A DNA stretch of 32,418 nt from Patescibacteria group bacterium (GCA_025450075.1 JANWIC010000010.1:1-32418), one strand, 5' to 3'. Positions 7,439 to 15,646 are shown, numbered from the stretch's first letter. Notes: generated by a model from the letters alone, not told the origin. Program-made: numbers and translations.

Positions 7439-7969
7439 TTAGTCAACTAAGTGTAACATTTTTAACATCTTTCTGAAGAATTTTGCTATGCCATTTTCGG
7501 ATGAGAAAATTTCAAGCGGAGGTTGTGGAATAGATGTAGCTGGTGCTGTATGTTGTTGTGACTCTTCACGGATCCGTGAGATTTCTTGCGATTTATGAGA
7601 AAGTATCGTATCTAATTCTTTTATTTCCTTTTGTTTATCATCAACTCGCTTTTCAGTCAATTCAATATTTTTCTTTAAATTCTCAATTTCCTTTTTTAAT
7701 GCGGTAATCTTTTTGTATTCTTCTAAAATCTTTTTATGTTCTTCTGATTCTACCATTTGCTTTCTGATGACATTTTCATCAATTTCAGTCTGTGAAATAT
7801 AGTACATGAGAGCATTCGGATCGGGATCCCGTCCTAATACTGTTTTATACAGGTTCGTAATTATCTGGTTCTTGTTCACTTTTGGGGGCAGGCCACCTCC
7901 AATTGGGGGAAGGTTACTATTGTTGAACATATTTCCAGCTGTTTGTGGTTTTTGAAATATGTCGGCCAT
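7439..7969 (-). CDS. DUF4214-like plus coiled-coil protein
   Basis: The 176-residue protein starts with a Pro/Gly/Asn-rich segment, then has LYKTVLGRDPDPNALMYYIS (about residues 40-59), which matches the DUF4214 signature LYxxLLGRxPDxxGLxYW. Residues about 80-137 form a strong Lys/Glu-rich coiled coil (KKEIENLKKNIELTEKRVDD and on), and the C-terminus is a short basic amphipathic helix (IAKFFRKMLKMLHLVD). No signal peptide is visible. DUF4214 is common in surface and glycan-related proteins but its role is unclear. The start codon is only 12 bases after the 3' end of tRNA-Gly on the same strand and has no Shine-Dalgarno, so it is probably co-transcribed with the tRNA. Confidence 0.75.
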   Translation of the reverse strand: MADIFQKPQTAGNMFNNSNLPPIGGGLPPKVNKNQIITNLYKTVLGRDPDPNALMYYISQTEIDENVIRKQMVESEEHKKILEEYKKITALKKEIENLKKNIELTEKRVDDKQKEIKELDTILSHKSQEISRIREESQQHTAPATSIPQPPLEIFSSENGIAKFFRKMLKMLHLVD

Positions 7970-7981
7970 AAATTTTAAAAA

Positions 7982-8054
7982 AGCGAGAGACGGGGTTCGA
8001 ACCCGCGACCACTGGTTTGGAAAACCAGTGCTCTACCAACTGAGCTACTCTCGC
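7982..8054 (-). tRNA. tRNA-Gly (anticodon TCC)
   Basis: The 73 bases fold on the minus strand as acceptor GCGAGAG/CTCTCGC, D arm GCTC-AGTTGGTA-GAGC, anticodon stem CTGGT/ACCAG with loop TTTCCAA (anticodon TCC), and T arm GCGGG-TTCGAAC-CCCGT. The discriminator is T and CCA is not encoded. The next gene on the same strand begins 12 bases downstream. Confidence 0.96.
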
Positions 8055-8286
8055 ACATATCTTCAGCTGTAAATACTAAAATCGCCATCATTGTAATCAA
8101 ATTCTGCCAAGAATGCAACTGATTTCGGGTAAATATCGAAATTCATTCGAAAAAACATTGGAATCCTTATACCCCTGACTAATGATATTAGCCTTCTATA
8201 TCTACCATTCCCTACTATACCATACCCATAACTGAATTTCGAGAATTGCAAAAAAGTAATACTCATCAATACTTCAAAAGCATTCC

Positions 8287-8315
8287 TTGAGAAATTAGAT
8301 TTTAGGGGATATAAT
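8287..8315 (+). promoter_or_regulatory. Promoter of the TlpA-MauE-RadC run
   Basis: TTGAGA (8287-8292) and a perfect TATAAT (8310-8315) are separated by 17 bases, 22 bases before the ATG at 8338. This is one of the best promoter matches in the window. Confidence 0.7.
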
Positions 8316-8337
8316 AACAAAGATTAAAAGATGCATT

Positions 8338-8913
8338 ATGAAAAAAAATCTTCCTGTACTTGCAATCATTGCTTTTACTGCCCTTATCCTTATAGGACTC
8401 TTTATTCTAGCAGCTCAACAACCTTCAACAACTAGTTCTTCAACAAGCACTTCTATTGGTGCTAATGAAATTAATTTTTCTTTACCTGATACGACAGGAA
8501 AAAAATTCACGCTTGCAGATACTAAAGGTAAAAGTGTTGTGTTCTTGGAATTTTTTGCAGTCTGGTGTCCACATTGTCAGAGGGAGGCTCCTTTAGTTGA
8601 TGATCTATATAACAAATATCAAGGCAAAGGGGTAACTTTTGTAGATGTTCAGGCAAGCCAGTATGGAAAAAATTATGAATCGGGAGATAATACACCTGCT
8701 ACAATTGCTGACCTTCAATGGTTTAAATCAAACTTTAATGTACCTTTTCCTATCCTTCTTGACCAATCAACAGCTACAGCAACAAAATACGGTGTACAAG
8801 GGTTCCCAACAATCTTTATCATTGATAAAAAAGGAAAGATCTATTACACATCAAGCGGAGAAGTAGCGGAAAGCCAGCTCGCATCAGAACTTGAGGGTGC
8901 TTTAAAGAAATAA
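8338..8913 (+). CDS. TlpA/ResA-like membrane-anchored thioredoxin
   Basis: The 191-residue protein has an N-terminal membrane anchor (residues 5-26), a Ser/Thr-rich linker, and a thioredoxin fold of the AhpC/TlpA type from about residue 42. The active site is Cys77-Pro-His-Cys80 in FFAVWCPHCQREAP, and the cis-proline loop is YGVQGFPTIFIIDKKGK. It should exchange thiols and disulfides of exported proteins on the outer face of the membrane. The gene is followed after one base by a MauE/DoxX membrane protein, which probably supplies electrons or receives them. A strong promoter lies at 8287-8315. Confidence 0.9.
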   Translation: MKKNLPVLAIIAFTALILIGLFILAAQQPSTTSSSTSTSIGANEINFSLPDTTGKKFTLADTKGKSVVFLEFFAVWCPHCQREAPLVDDLYNKYQGKGVTFVDVQASQYGKNYESGDNTPATIADLQWFKSNFNVPFPILLDQSTATATKYGVQGFPTIFIIDKKGKIYYTSSGEVAESQLASELEGALKK

Positions 8914-8914
8914 C

Positions 8915-9415
8915 ATGAAAATATCATCTTCCATCATGAAATGGAACAAAAAGATAGGAAAATATTATCTGTATGACTATATCTATCTTTTATCCCGAAT
9001 AGGATTGGGAATAGTCTTTTTAGCAGCATCTTATGGAAAGATTCCGCATATTACAGAATTTCAAAAAAATGTTGCCAGTTATCATATTCTTCCCTCTGCA
9101 ATCGTCCCAGCATTTGCGTTTATCCTTCCATGGGTTGAATTATTATGCGGTCTCTATTTGATACTTGGATTGTTTCAAAAATATACTGCAATATCGGTAT
9201 TCTTTCTTCTTATCATTTTTATCATTGCGATTACCTATGCACTTCTAACAAACCAGCCAGTTTCTGGATGTGGTTGTTTTTCTCAAACACCAACCGAACG
9301 GATCGGATGGGTAGATGATATACGAGATATCTTCTTTTTACTTCTTACCATAGTCGTATTAAAAGGCAAACATACATTTCTTTCCATTGACCGAATTTTG
9401 TTCAAAAAATCCTAA
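8915..9415 (+). CDS. MauE/DoxX family membrane protein
   Basis: The 166-residue protein has four hydrophobic segments (about 22-40, 62-86, 91-111, 133-150). The first carries RIGLGIVFLAASYGKI, the family-typical RxxLGxxFLxAGxxKI. Cys119 and Cys121 in SGCGCFSQ match the CGCFG-like element of MauE, a protein required for disulfide formation in methylamine dehydrogenase. Placed directly behind a TlpA-like thioredoxin, it is likely the membrane redox partner of that protein. There is no methylamine dehydrogenase here, so the mau name would be misleading. Confidence 0.82.
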   Translation: MKISSSIMKWNKKIGKYYLYDYIYLLSRIGLGIVFLAASYGKIPHITEFQKNVASYHILPSAIVPAFAFILPWVELLCGLYLILGLFQKYTAISVFFLLIIFIIAITYALLTNQPVSGCGCFSQTPTERIGWVDDIRDIFFLLLTIVVLKGKHTFLSIDRILFKKS

Positions 9416-9424
9416 AGGAGGATA

Positions 9425-10099
9425 ATGCAAAAAATTCGTGACCTTCCTAGAAGTCTTAGGCCAAGAGAAAAGCTCATTACATACGGGAAGGAATCTTTAA
9501 CCAATAGTGAACTACTTTCCATAATATTTGGTGTTGGTACGAAAAACCAAGATGTTGGAGAGTTAGCAGAAAAGGTTTTTCCATCCTATTCCCCACTTAT
9601 GCATGGAATTCATCTTCCTGCAAATGAACTTGCTTCTCAACTCCATATTCCACTTTCACATGCATGCAAAATCTGTGCAATGTTTGAATTGGGAAAAAGG
9701 TATTACAAACAAAAAGAGGAAGGATATATTTTTTCAGGAGATGATGTGTTTAACAGGCTAAAATATATGTACAAATACAAAAAGGAACACTTGATAGGAA
9801 TATATTTAAACTCACGAAATAAGATAATCCATGAAGAAATTATCTCTATCGGCACAGTTGATGCCAGCCTTATCAGCCCTAAAGAGGTTTTTGAGCCGGC
9901 AATCTTGTATCATGCTGTTTCACTTATCCTTTGTCATAATCATCCTTCAGGAGAATCAGATCCTTCAAAAGAAGACATCGTGACTACAAGAGAAATAGCG
10001 TTAGCATGCAGGATCATGCATATTCGTTTCCTGGATCATATCATAATAGGGAAAAAAACTTTTTCTTCCTTAAAAAATGAGATCTCATTTCCTTCTTAA
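9425..10099 (+). CDS. radC: RadC/JAB-domain protein
   Basis: The 224-residue protein has the usual RadC layout: an N-terminal helical part beginning IRDLPRSLRPREKLI with SLTNSELLSIIFGVGT, and a C-terminal JAB/MPN domain. The metal-binding motif HNHPSGESDPSKED supplies His171, His173 and Asp184, so a zinc site is intact. RadC was once named for DNA repair, but its biochemical role is still unclear. A strong AAAGGAGG (9414-9421) precedes the ATG by only three bases. It continues the TlpA-MauE run. Confidence 0.92.
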   Translation: MQKIRDLPRSLRPREKLITYGKESLTNSELLSIIFGVGTKNQDVGELAEKVFPSYSPLMHGIHLPANELASQLHIPLSHACKICAMFELGKRYYKQKEEGYIFSGDDVFNRLKYMYKYKKEHLIGIYLNSRNKIIHEEIISIGTVDASLISPKEVFEPAILYHAVSLILCHNHPSGESDPSKEDIVTTREIALACRIMHIRFLDHIIIGKKTFSSLKNEISFPS

Positions 10100-10122
10100 T
10101 CACTTCTTACTATACTAATTAT

Positions 10123-10659
10123 ATGCAAGAAGAAGGAATCTTTTATAATATATTTTTTCAATTCGGAACAGAATTGGCCTATGAAACCGAAAAAAAATTG
10201 GTTAGTCAGAAAAAGATATCTCATTTAATGAAACGGGAGACAATCATTCAATATGATTCCTATGATAAAAAGATACTGTTGTATCTTCTTGAAGAAATCT
10301 ATTCCCTTCTCAATCCTGATGCAAATAAAATATTGAATAAATATTTTTTGGTGTATAGGGAAGGATTTGAAAAGGTCTTCTTACGAGAAAAACCAAAAGA
10401 CATACTATTAATGGTAAAGGATCTAGGAATACATGCAGCAATGTCAGAAAAAGTATCACATACGATTGCAAATTTTTTTCGGCATGAAGATGTTCCACTC
10501 ATTCCACATCATATTCTGACCTATCGCTATACTGACTATATGCAACTTTATTGGATATTAACAAAACAGAATAAAATACATACAAAAAAGGCAAAAAAAA
10601 TACTCTCAAGTTATGAGAATATATATGTAAACATATATCATACTTATCTTATATCATAG
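10123..10659 (+). CDS. Hypothetical protein, 178 aa
   Basis: I do not recognise this protein. It is helical, rich in Lys, Ile and Tyr, and has no signal peptide or membrane segment. Visible features include KKILLYLLEEIYSLLNPDAN and a His-rich part around FFRHEDVPLIPHHIL. The start lies 23 bases after the RadC stop, so co-transcription with the TlpA-MauE-RadC genes is likely. Its last 16 bases overlap a convergent 48-aa ORF. Confidence 0.6.
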   Translation: MQEEGIFYNIFFQFGTELAYETEKKLVSQKKISHLMKRETIIQYDSYDKKILLYLLEEIYSLLNPDANKILNKYFLVYREGFEKVFLREKPKDILLMVKDLGIHAAMSEKVSHTIANFFRHEDVPLIPHHILTYRYTDYMQLYWILTKQNKIHTKKAKKILSSYENIYVNIYHTYLIS

Positions 10660-10790
10660 ATAAGCTTTATATCATTCAAGATTTTTTGATCTGATGCGAA
10701 TACTGCAATTTCATCTATAGAAAACCCCATCTCCATGAGAAGATTAAATACTTCCGGTTCTATATGTGGTTTTATACCATTTATATTCAT
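10644..10790 (-). CDS. 48-aa protein with UBA-like segment
   Basis: The product begins MNINGIKPHIEPEVF and contains LLMEMGFSIDEIAVFASD, which resembles the three-helix UBA fold signature (LxxMGF...A). It is acidic and soluble. The gene has a near-consensus promoter (10813-10841) whose -10 box ends 22 bases before the ATG, which is the main argument that this small frame is real. It converges with and overlaps the end of the 178-aa gene by 16 bases. Similarity to UBA may be chance in so short a sequence; no function is assigned. Confidence 0.5.
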   Translation of the reverse strand: MNINGIKPHIEPEVFNLLMEMGFSIDEIAVFASDQKILNDIKLIYDIR

Positions 10791-10812
10791 ATATCAACAT
10801 TTTAGCTGAATC

Positions 10813-10841
10813 ATTATACCACAGATACTATAGGTTTTCAA
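10813..10841 (-). promoter_or_regulatory. Promoter of the 48-aa gene
   Basis: On the minus strand TTGAAA (10836-10841) and TATAAT (10813-10818) are spaced by exactly 17 bases. It is divergent from the tpiA promoter about 50 bases away. Confidence 0.65.
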
Positions 10842-10889
10842 TATTTACCCCCTTTGATAGCCTATAGGATCTAGCTGTTTGGTAGCAAA

Positions 10890-10918
10890 TTGACACTTAC
10901 CCTATTCCTGTATATGAT
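10890..10918 (+). promoter_or_regulatory. Promoter of the tpiA-gapN run
   Basis: A perfect TTGACA (10890-10895) and TATGAT (10913-10918) are separated by 17 bases, 24 bases before the ATG at 10943. This is the best match to a housekeeping-sigma promoter in the window. Confidence 0.75.
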
Positions 10919-10942
10919 GATTATATACACTGACCCACAACT

Positions 10943-11590
10943 ATGATTGTTGTTAACTTTAAAGCATATCATGAAAGCACCGGAATGAATGCCGTGCTCC
11001 TCGCAAAGATATGTGAAGAAATTTCCCTTGAAACTGGTGTGCAAGTTATTGTATGCCCTAGTGCCTTTGATTTGAAAGAAGTAAGAAATGCCGTTCATAT
11101 TGATGTTTTTGCACAACATATTGATCCAATTAGTCCCGGCCCACATACAGGTTATCTCTCTGCAAACCTTGCGCGTTCATGTGGTGCTGACGGGACACTG
11201 TTAAACCATGCAGAGCATAAACTTGACTGGAATACATTAGTAGATACCGTATCAAAAGCAAAAGAAGAAGGATTAGGCGTAATCCTATGTGCAGAAAATG
11301 TTTCATTTGCCGTTAAAGAGCTCGAACTCTTTCCTAATGAAATTGCCCTTGAACTTCCAGAATTAATTGCAGGAAAAGTATCTATTGCGAAAGCTAACCC
11401 ACGTGTGATTCGTGAAGCAGTATTAAAAATTGGAGAGGGGAAAGTGTTAGCAGGAGCAGGCATCCATAATGCTGATGATGTGAAAGCATCCCTAGACCTT
11501 GGGGTAAAAGGTATTATTTTTGCATCTGCATTTGACTTAGCTGAAAACGCAAGAAAGATATTGCTTCCAATAGCCAAAGCTTTTATATAA
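10943..11590 (+). CDS. tpiA: Triosephosphate isomerase, archaeal type
   Basis: The enzyme interconverts dihydroxyacetone phosphate and glyceraldehyde-3-phosphate. At 215 residues it is the short archaeal form rather than the bacterial form of about 250. Active-site residues are in place with archaeal spacing: Asn5 and Lys7 in VNFKAY, His89 in LLNHAEHKL and Glu137 in IALELPELIAG. The phosphate-binding loop VLAGAGIHNADDVKASLDLG is recognisable. A strong promoter precedes it, and gapN starts nine bases after its stop, so both enzymes of triose handling are made together. Confidence 0.93.
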   Translation: MIVVNFKAYHESTGMNAVLLAKICEEISLETGVQVIVCPSAFDLKEVRNAVHIDVFAQHIDPISPGPHTGYLSANLARSCGADGTLLNHAEHKLDWNTLVDTVSKAKEEGLGVILCAENVSFAVKELELFPNEIALELPELIAGKVSIAKANPRVIREAVLKIGEGKVLAGAGIHNADDVKASLDLGVKGIIFASAFDLAENARKILLPIAKAFI

Positions 11591-11599
11591 TAAGGAATT

Positions 11600-13087
11600 A
11601 TGCAAGACTCATTACAACAATTTGTTCCGGATGATCAGGTATACAAATACCTTGTAAATAATGTGTGGACATCTTCAACTTCCAATCAGCTTATTGATGT
11701 TCTTTCTCCGATAGATCACAGTTTAGTAGGTAAAGTCCAGGCAATGACAAAGCAAGAAGTTGCAGACCTGGTGCAAAACTCACAGCAGGGATTTTTTGTA
11801 TGGAGCAATATGACTATGGATAAAAGGAGTGAAATCCTTACTCTCTCATCACAAATCCTTGAAAAAAATATTGATATTCTGACGCATATGCTATGCTGGG
11901 AAATCGGCAAAACATATGAAGATTCACGTGATGAAGTATTACGAACAGCCAAATTAATCCAATTTTATGCAGAAGAAGGACGCAGGATTCGAAATGAATC
12001 TCTCTATTCGGAAGTCTTTCCCGGCTTTGGAGATACTAAAATAGCAGTAACGAAGCGAGTACCACTCGGGGTTGTACTAGCAATCTCTCCCTTTAATTAC
12101 CCTGTCAATGAAGGAGCACCTAAACTTGTTGGAGCATTAATTGCTGGCAACAGTGTTATCTTTAAACCATCCCTACAAGGAGCAATTTCTGCCTTATACA
12201 TGACTGAATGTTTTCGACTTGCAGGCCTTCCTGCGGGAGTATTAAATGTTGTTACAGGACGATCATCTGAAATTGGAGATGAGCTTGTTTCCAATTCACA
12301 CATAAAAGCAATCAATTTTACCGGAAGCACACAAACAGCTGATAGAATTCGTGCGAAAATGGGAATAATTCCATTCATAGCAGGACTTAGCGGAAAAGAT
12401 GCATCCATCATTCTTGATGATGCAAATATTGATCTTGCGATTCCTGAAGTAGCAAAAGGTGCTTTCAGCTATTCTGGCCAGCGATGCACTGCAATAAAAC
12501 GAGTGCTTGTCCATGAGAAAATTGCAGACTCGTTTGTAGAAAAATTGAAGGAATATGTCTCAAAACATTTTGTACTTGGGGATCCAAGAGAACGGCAAAC
12601 AACACAAGGACCTGTGATCAGCATGGATACTGTTAATCTTGTAGATGCCCTACGTGAAGATGCGCTGGCAAAAGGCGCAGATCTAGTGCTTGGTGAAAAG
12701 AATGACACATTTACAAATAGGCTATATTATCCTTGTACCATAATTGATCATGTTACTGAAGATATGCGACTTGCATGGGAAGAGCCATTCGGTCCAATTC
12801 TTCCAATTATTCGGATTAAATCAATAGATGAGGCAATTTCAATCGCAAACAAATCAGATTTTGGTCTTCAATCAAGCGTTTTTACCAGATCTCTTGATAG
12901 TGCCTTCTATATTGCAAAAAGACTTGATGTAGGGACGGTACAAATCAATGGAAAAGATGCACGAGGACCTGATCATTTCCCTTTCCTTGGGGTTAAGCAA
13001 TCCGGAATTGGGCAAGTGCAGGGAGCTGCATACCTGATTGAAGCTATGACAAGAATTAAGACTATTGTAATAAATACAAATGAGTAA
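11600..13087 (+). CDS. gapN: GapN-like glyceraldehyde-3-phosphate dehydrogenase, catalytic Glu replaced
   Basis: The 495-residue protein is an aldehyde dehydrogenase closest to GapN, the non-phosphorylating enzyme that oxidises glyceraldehyde-3-P to 3-phosphoglycerate with NADP. GapN-typical segments are YSGQRCTAIKRVLVHEK with the nucleophile Cys296, TEDMRLAWEEPFGPILPI, and FPFLGVKQSGIG. Asn166 (SPFNYP) and Lys189 (FKPS) are kept. The general-base Glu of the usual LELGGKDA motif is Gly262 here (AGLSGKDA). Either another residue takes over deacylation or the reaction differs. It follows tpiA after nine bases with an AAGGA ribosome binding site, and the next gene starts inside its last codons. 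Confidence 0.9.
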   Translation: MQDSLQQFVPDDQVYKYLVNNVWTSSTSNQLIDVLSPIDHSLVGKVQAMTKQEVADLVQNSQQGFFVWSNMTMDKRSEILTLSSQILEKNIDILTHMLCWEIGKTYEDSRDEVLRTAKLIQFYAEEGRRIRNESLYSEVFPGFGDTKIAVTKRVPLGVVLAISPFNYPVNEGAPKLVGALIAGNSVIFKPSLQGAISALYMTECFRLAGLPAGVLNVVTGRSSEIGDELVSNSHIKAINFTGSTQTADRIRAKMGIIPFIAGLSGKDASIILDDANIDLAIPEVAKGAFSYSGQRCTAIKRVLVHEKIADSFVEKLKEYVSKHFVLGDPRERQTTQGPVISMDTVNLVDALREDALAKGADLVLGEKNDTFTNRLYYPCTIIDHVTEDMRLAWEEPFGPILPIIRIKSIDEAISIANKSDFGLQSSVFTRSLDSAFYIAKRLDVGTVQINGKDARGPDHFPFLGVKQSGIGQVQGAAYLIEAMTRIKTIVINTNE

Positions 13088-13292
13088 AACGAACCCTAAA
13101 ATTTTAATAGCACCATTTCAAGAGTTATTAATAAAAAAAGGAATGTGTGGTGGATGCTTTGCAAACTTGAAAGAATGTACTAAAGAAATAATTAATGAAA
13201 AGACAGAAATGATAACATGCAATTGCAGGAGGGTGTATTTCCATTCATTGGAAACTGATACATATCGTCGTGCATTACTTGATGAAATTTGA
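13080..13292 (+). CDS. Small zinc-binding protein, 70 aa
   Basis: The ATG overlaps the final codons and stop of gapN by eight bases. The product has five Cys: Cys23 and Cys26 (MCGGC), Cys33, then Cys47 and Cys49 (TCNCRR), a CxxC...CxC pattern that suggests a zinc ribbon. The C-terminus has SLETDTYRRALLDE. I believe similar small ribbons with a terminal YRRA segment occur in related CPR genomes, but the role is unknown. The next gene begins one base after its stop, so it is embedded in the glycolysis-uvrC run. Confidence 0.65.
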   Translation: MSKTNPKILIAPFQELLIKKGMCGGCFANLKECTKEIINEKTEMITCNCRRVYFHSLETDTYRRALLDEI

Positions 13293-13293
13293 T

Positions 13294-14109
13294 ATGGAAG
13301 GACATACAATCCATACATATTTAAACCATTTTCAAGAATTACTTTCTCATCATAAACTTGTACTCATAACTGCTGCAAGCAGCATGGTCATCATGTGTAT
13401 TGTTGTGCTGTATTTTACTTCACAAAATAACCAAAGTAACCCATTGTATCTTTCATCCCTCGCCACTCCAACTGTTTCTATGACTCCTAGTATTGCATCT
13501 ACAGCATCAATAACAATTCCATCAACGCAAATCACACAATCGGATATTTTGCATAATTTTTATACTATTTCCCTTACTCGAAAACCAAATTCACCGACTC
13601 CTACTCAAGCAACGCTCGGGCAATATTTTGTGCAACTATTTTCCCTTCCGGACTATTTTAAAACGAATCTTGATATCACTGAGCCAGCCATTTTCTATAA
13701 TCTGGCTAATGGAAGTCCGAAAAATATGTACGATTCTTTCACCTATTATGTCTTGCTTTTCACCACAAATGATCAAGCAGCTGTCCAAAGTGGAGACTTA
13801 GATCCGACAAAGCAATATATTACTCCCGGAAAGACATATGAAGACAGCAGCTTTTCGGTTTCAGTCACTGCCGCTGACCCTTCACTTCTCCCGTATTTTA
13901 CAGCAAATGCAGTTGACCAATATTGTGTAAGCGATAATCAATGCAGCATAAGAAGCGATAATGGATGTGACCTGAATAAGTCAGCATATAATGGTTACCA
14001 TTGGATAGGAAGTCATCTAACAAGTTGTACGGCACCATATGCGTATGGAACTATTATACCTTCTTACTCTGGAGCTATTTGCCAGAATAACCTCTGTACA
14101 CCTCAATAA
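13294..14109 (+). CDS. Membrane-anchored protein with Cys-rich C-terminus
   Basis: The frame is open from 13270, but the ATG at 13294, one base after the preceding stop, is preferred and gives 271 residues. There is one membrane segment at about residues 23-43, then a Ser/Thr/Pro-rich extracellular linker (about 45-85), a globular part, and a C-terminal Cys-rich domain (about 205-271) with pairs such as YCVSDNQCS, NGCDLN, LTSCTA and ICQNNLCTP that probably form disulfides. No known family is recognised. The nearby TlpA-MauE pair could help it fold. It lies between a zinc-ribbon gene and uvrC on one strand. Confidence 0.65.
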   Translation: MEGHTIHTYLNHFQELLSHHKLVLITAASSMVIMCIVVLYFTSQNNQSNPLYLSSLATPTVSMTPSIASTASITIPSTQITQSDILHNFYTISLTRKPNSPTPTQATLGQYFVQLFSLPDYFKTNLDITEPAIFYNLANGSPKNMYDSFTYYVLLFTTNDQAAVQSGDLDPTKQYITPGKTYEDSSFSVSVTAADPSLLPYFTANAVDQYCVSDNQCSIRSDNGCDLNKSAYNGYHWIGSHLTSCTAPYAYGTIIPSYSGAICQNNLCTPQ

Positions 14110-14121
14110 ATATGGTAAAAT

Positions 14122-15627
14122 ATGGGTATGAAAGAAACACTTACCCAATTAGAGGATAAAATACAAAACACACCCCAAAACCCTGGTATCTATATATATA
14201 AGGATATTAATGGAAAAGTATTGTATGTGGGAAAGGCAAAAAACCTGCATAAGCGAGTCTTACAATACTTTTCAAGAAGTGTTTCCCATTCTCCCCGCAT
14301 TGAGCAAATGATTACCAAGATTCATGACCTTGAATACCATATAGTGGATACAGAGCTTGAGGCATTAGTTCTTGAAGCGAACCTTATCAAGAAATATAAA
14401 CCGAAGTATAACGTATTGATGAAAGATGATAAAAGCTATACTTGGATTAAAATAACGACCAAAGAAGAATATCCCCGTATTTTGCGAGTACGGGACCAGG
14501 ATAAACGAGATGACGGCAACACATATTTCGGACCATATCCGGATTCTAGAACAGTCTATACTATCTTAAAGCTTTTACGAAAAATTTTTCCATTCAGGAC
14601 TTGCGATTATGAGATAAGTGAAGTTGAAGCAATAAAAAAATCCAGACTATGTCTGTATTATCATCTTGGGCTATGTCCAGGTCCATGTGATCATTTAATC
14701 GAAAGGCTTGCCTATCGGAAAGAAATTTTCCATATCATTTCATTTTTAAAAGGAGAAAATAGGGGAATCATTACTGAATATAGACAACAAATGCAGGATT
14801 ATTCACAAAATATGGAATATGAAAAAGCAGCTGCAGTTCGGGATACTATCTATGCTATTTTATATATCACACAAAAAATATCAATTGGAACCAACATAGA
14901 TGAACATATGCTGGAAAAACAGAGGGGATTCACAATCAAAAAAGGACTGGGTGAACTTTTTGAAGCAGTAAAAGCAAATGGAGATCATCAATTCCGAATG
15001 GAATGTTATGATATCTCAAATATACAGGGGACAAATCCTGTTGGAGCGATGGTTGTTTTCGAGCAGGGCGTTGCTAAAAAATCTGATTATCGGAAATTTA
15101 AAATTCGAAACATGCACACACCAAATGATTTTGCTATGATGAGTGAAATGCTTGAAAGACGTTTTGCTTATTTGAATAAAGATGATGTTAAAGATGAATC
15201 GTTTCGATCAATTCCTGATTTAATTATCATTGATGGAGGTAAAGGGCAATTGTCTACTGCTTATGAGATTTTGAAATCGTTTCATCTTACTATCCCGATT
15301 ATTGGTCTAGCTAAAAGAGAAGAATTGATTTTTTTTCCTGAAAATCCTACTCCTCTTCGATTAAAACGTGATTCTCCTGCTTTATATTTAATTCAGCGTA
15401 TACGAGATGAAGCCCATCGATTCGGTATAACATTCCATCGTAACCTTCGTTCCAAAGCATCCCTTACTTCTCCTCTAGATCTGATTGAAGGGATAGGTCC
15501 AAAGACCAAAGAAAAACTTTTGAAAAAATACAAGACATTCGAAAGAATTCAACAACAAACTGATTCGATTCTTCTTGAAGATTTAAATAAACGGCAGCTT
15601 ATGGAATTAAGAAATTATACTCATTAA
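14122..15627 (+). CDS. uvrC: UvrC excinuclease subunit, shortened
   Basis: UvrC makes the two incisions of nucleotide-excision repair together with UvrA and UvrB. The 501-residue protein has the GIY-YIG nuclease domain (GIYIYKD at 22-28, YVGKAKNLHKR at 35-45), a Cys-rich part with LCLYYHLGLCPGPCDH, the UVR domain (about 215-248), the RNase H-like second nuclease (ECYDISNIQG at 294-303, LIIIDGGKGQ) and a C-terminal helix-hairpin-helix (LIEGIGPKTKEKLLKKY). The first RNase H Asp is at 297, against about 399 in E. coli, so roughly 100 residues between the UVR and RNase H domains are absent. An ATG at 14128 is an alternative start. Confidence 0.95.
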   Translation: MGMKETLTQLEDKIQNTPQNPGIYIYKDINGKVLYVGKAKNLHKRVLQYFSRSVSHSPRIEQMITKIHDLEYHIVDTELEALVLEANLIKKYKPKYNVLMKDDKSYTWIKITTKEEYPRILRVRDQDKRDDGNTYFGPYPDSRTVYTILKLLRKIFPFRTCDYEISEVEAIKKSRLCLYYHLGLCPGPCDHLIERLAYRKEIFHIISFLKGENRGIITEYRQQMQDYSQNMEYEKAAAVRDTIYAILYITQKISIGTNIDEHMLEKQRGFTIKKGLGELFEAVKANGDHQFRMECYDISNIQGTNPVGAMVVFEQGVAKKSDYRKFKIRNMHTPNDFAMMSEMLERRFAYLNKDDVKDESFRSIPDLIIIDGGKGQLSTAYEILKSFHLTIPIIGLAKREELIFFPENPTPLRLKRDSPALYLIQRIRDEAHRFGITFHRNLRSKASLTSPLDLIEGIGPKTKEKLLKKYKTFERIQQQTDSILLEDLNKRQLMELRNYTH

Positions 15628-15646
15628 ATACTTGTTGTTAGAAGAT

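Noticed and set aside
8063-8320. 85-aa minus-strand frame between tRNA-Gly and the TlpA gene
   Set aside because: It starts with TTG inside the promoter of the TlpA gene on the other strand, has no ribosome binding site and no recognisable motif. It could still be real from the ATG at 8266, but the support is too weak.
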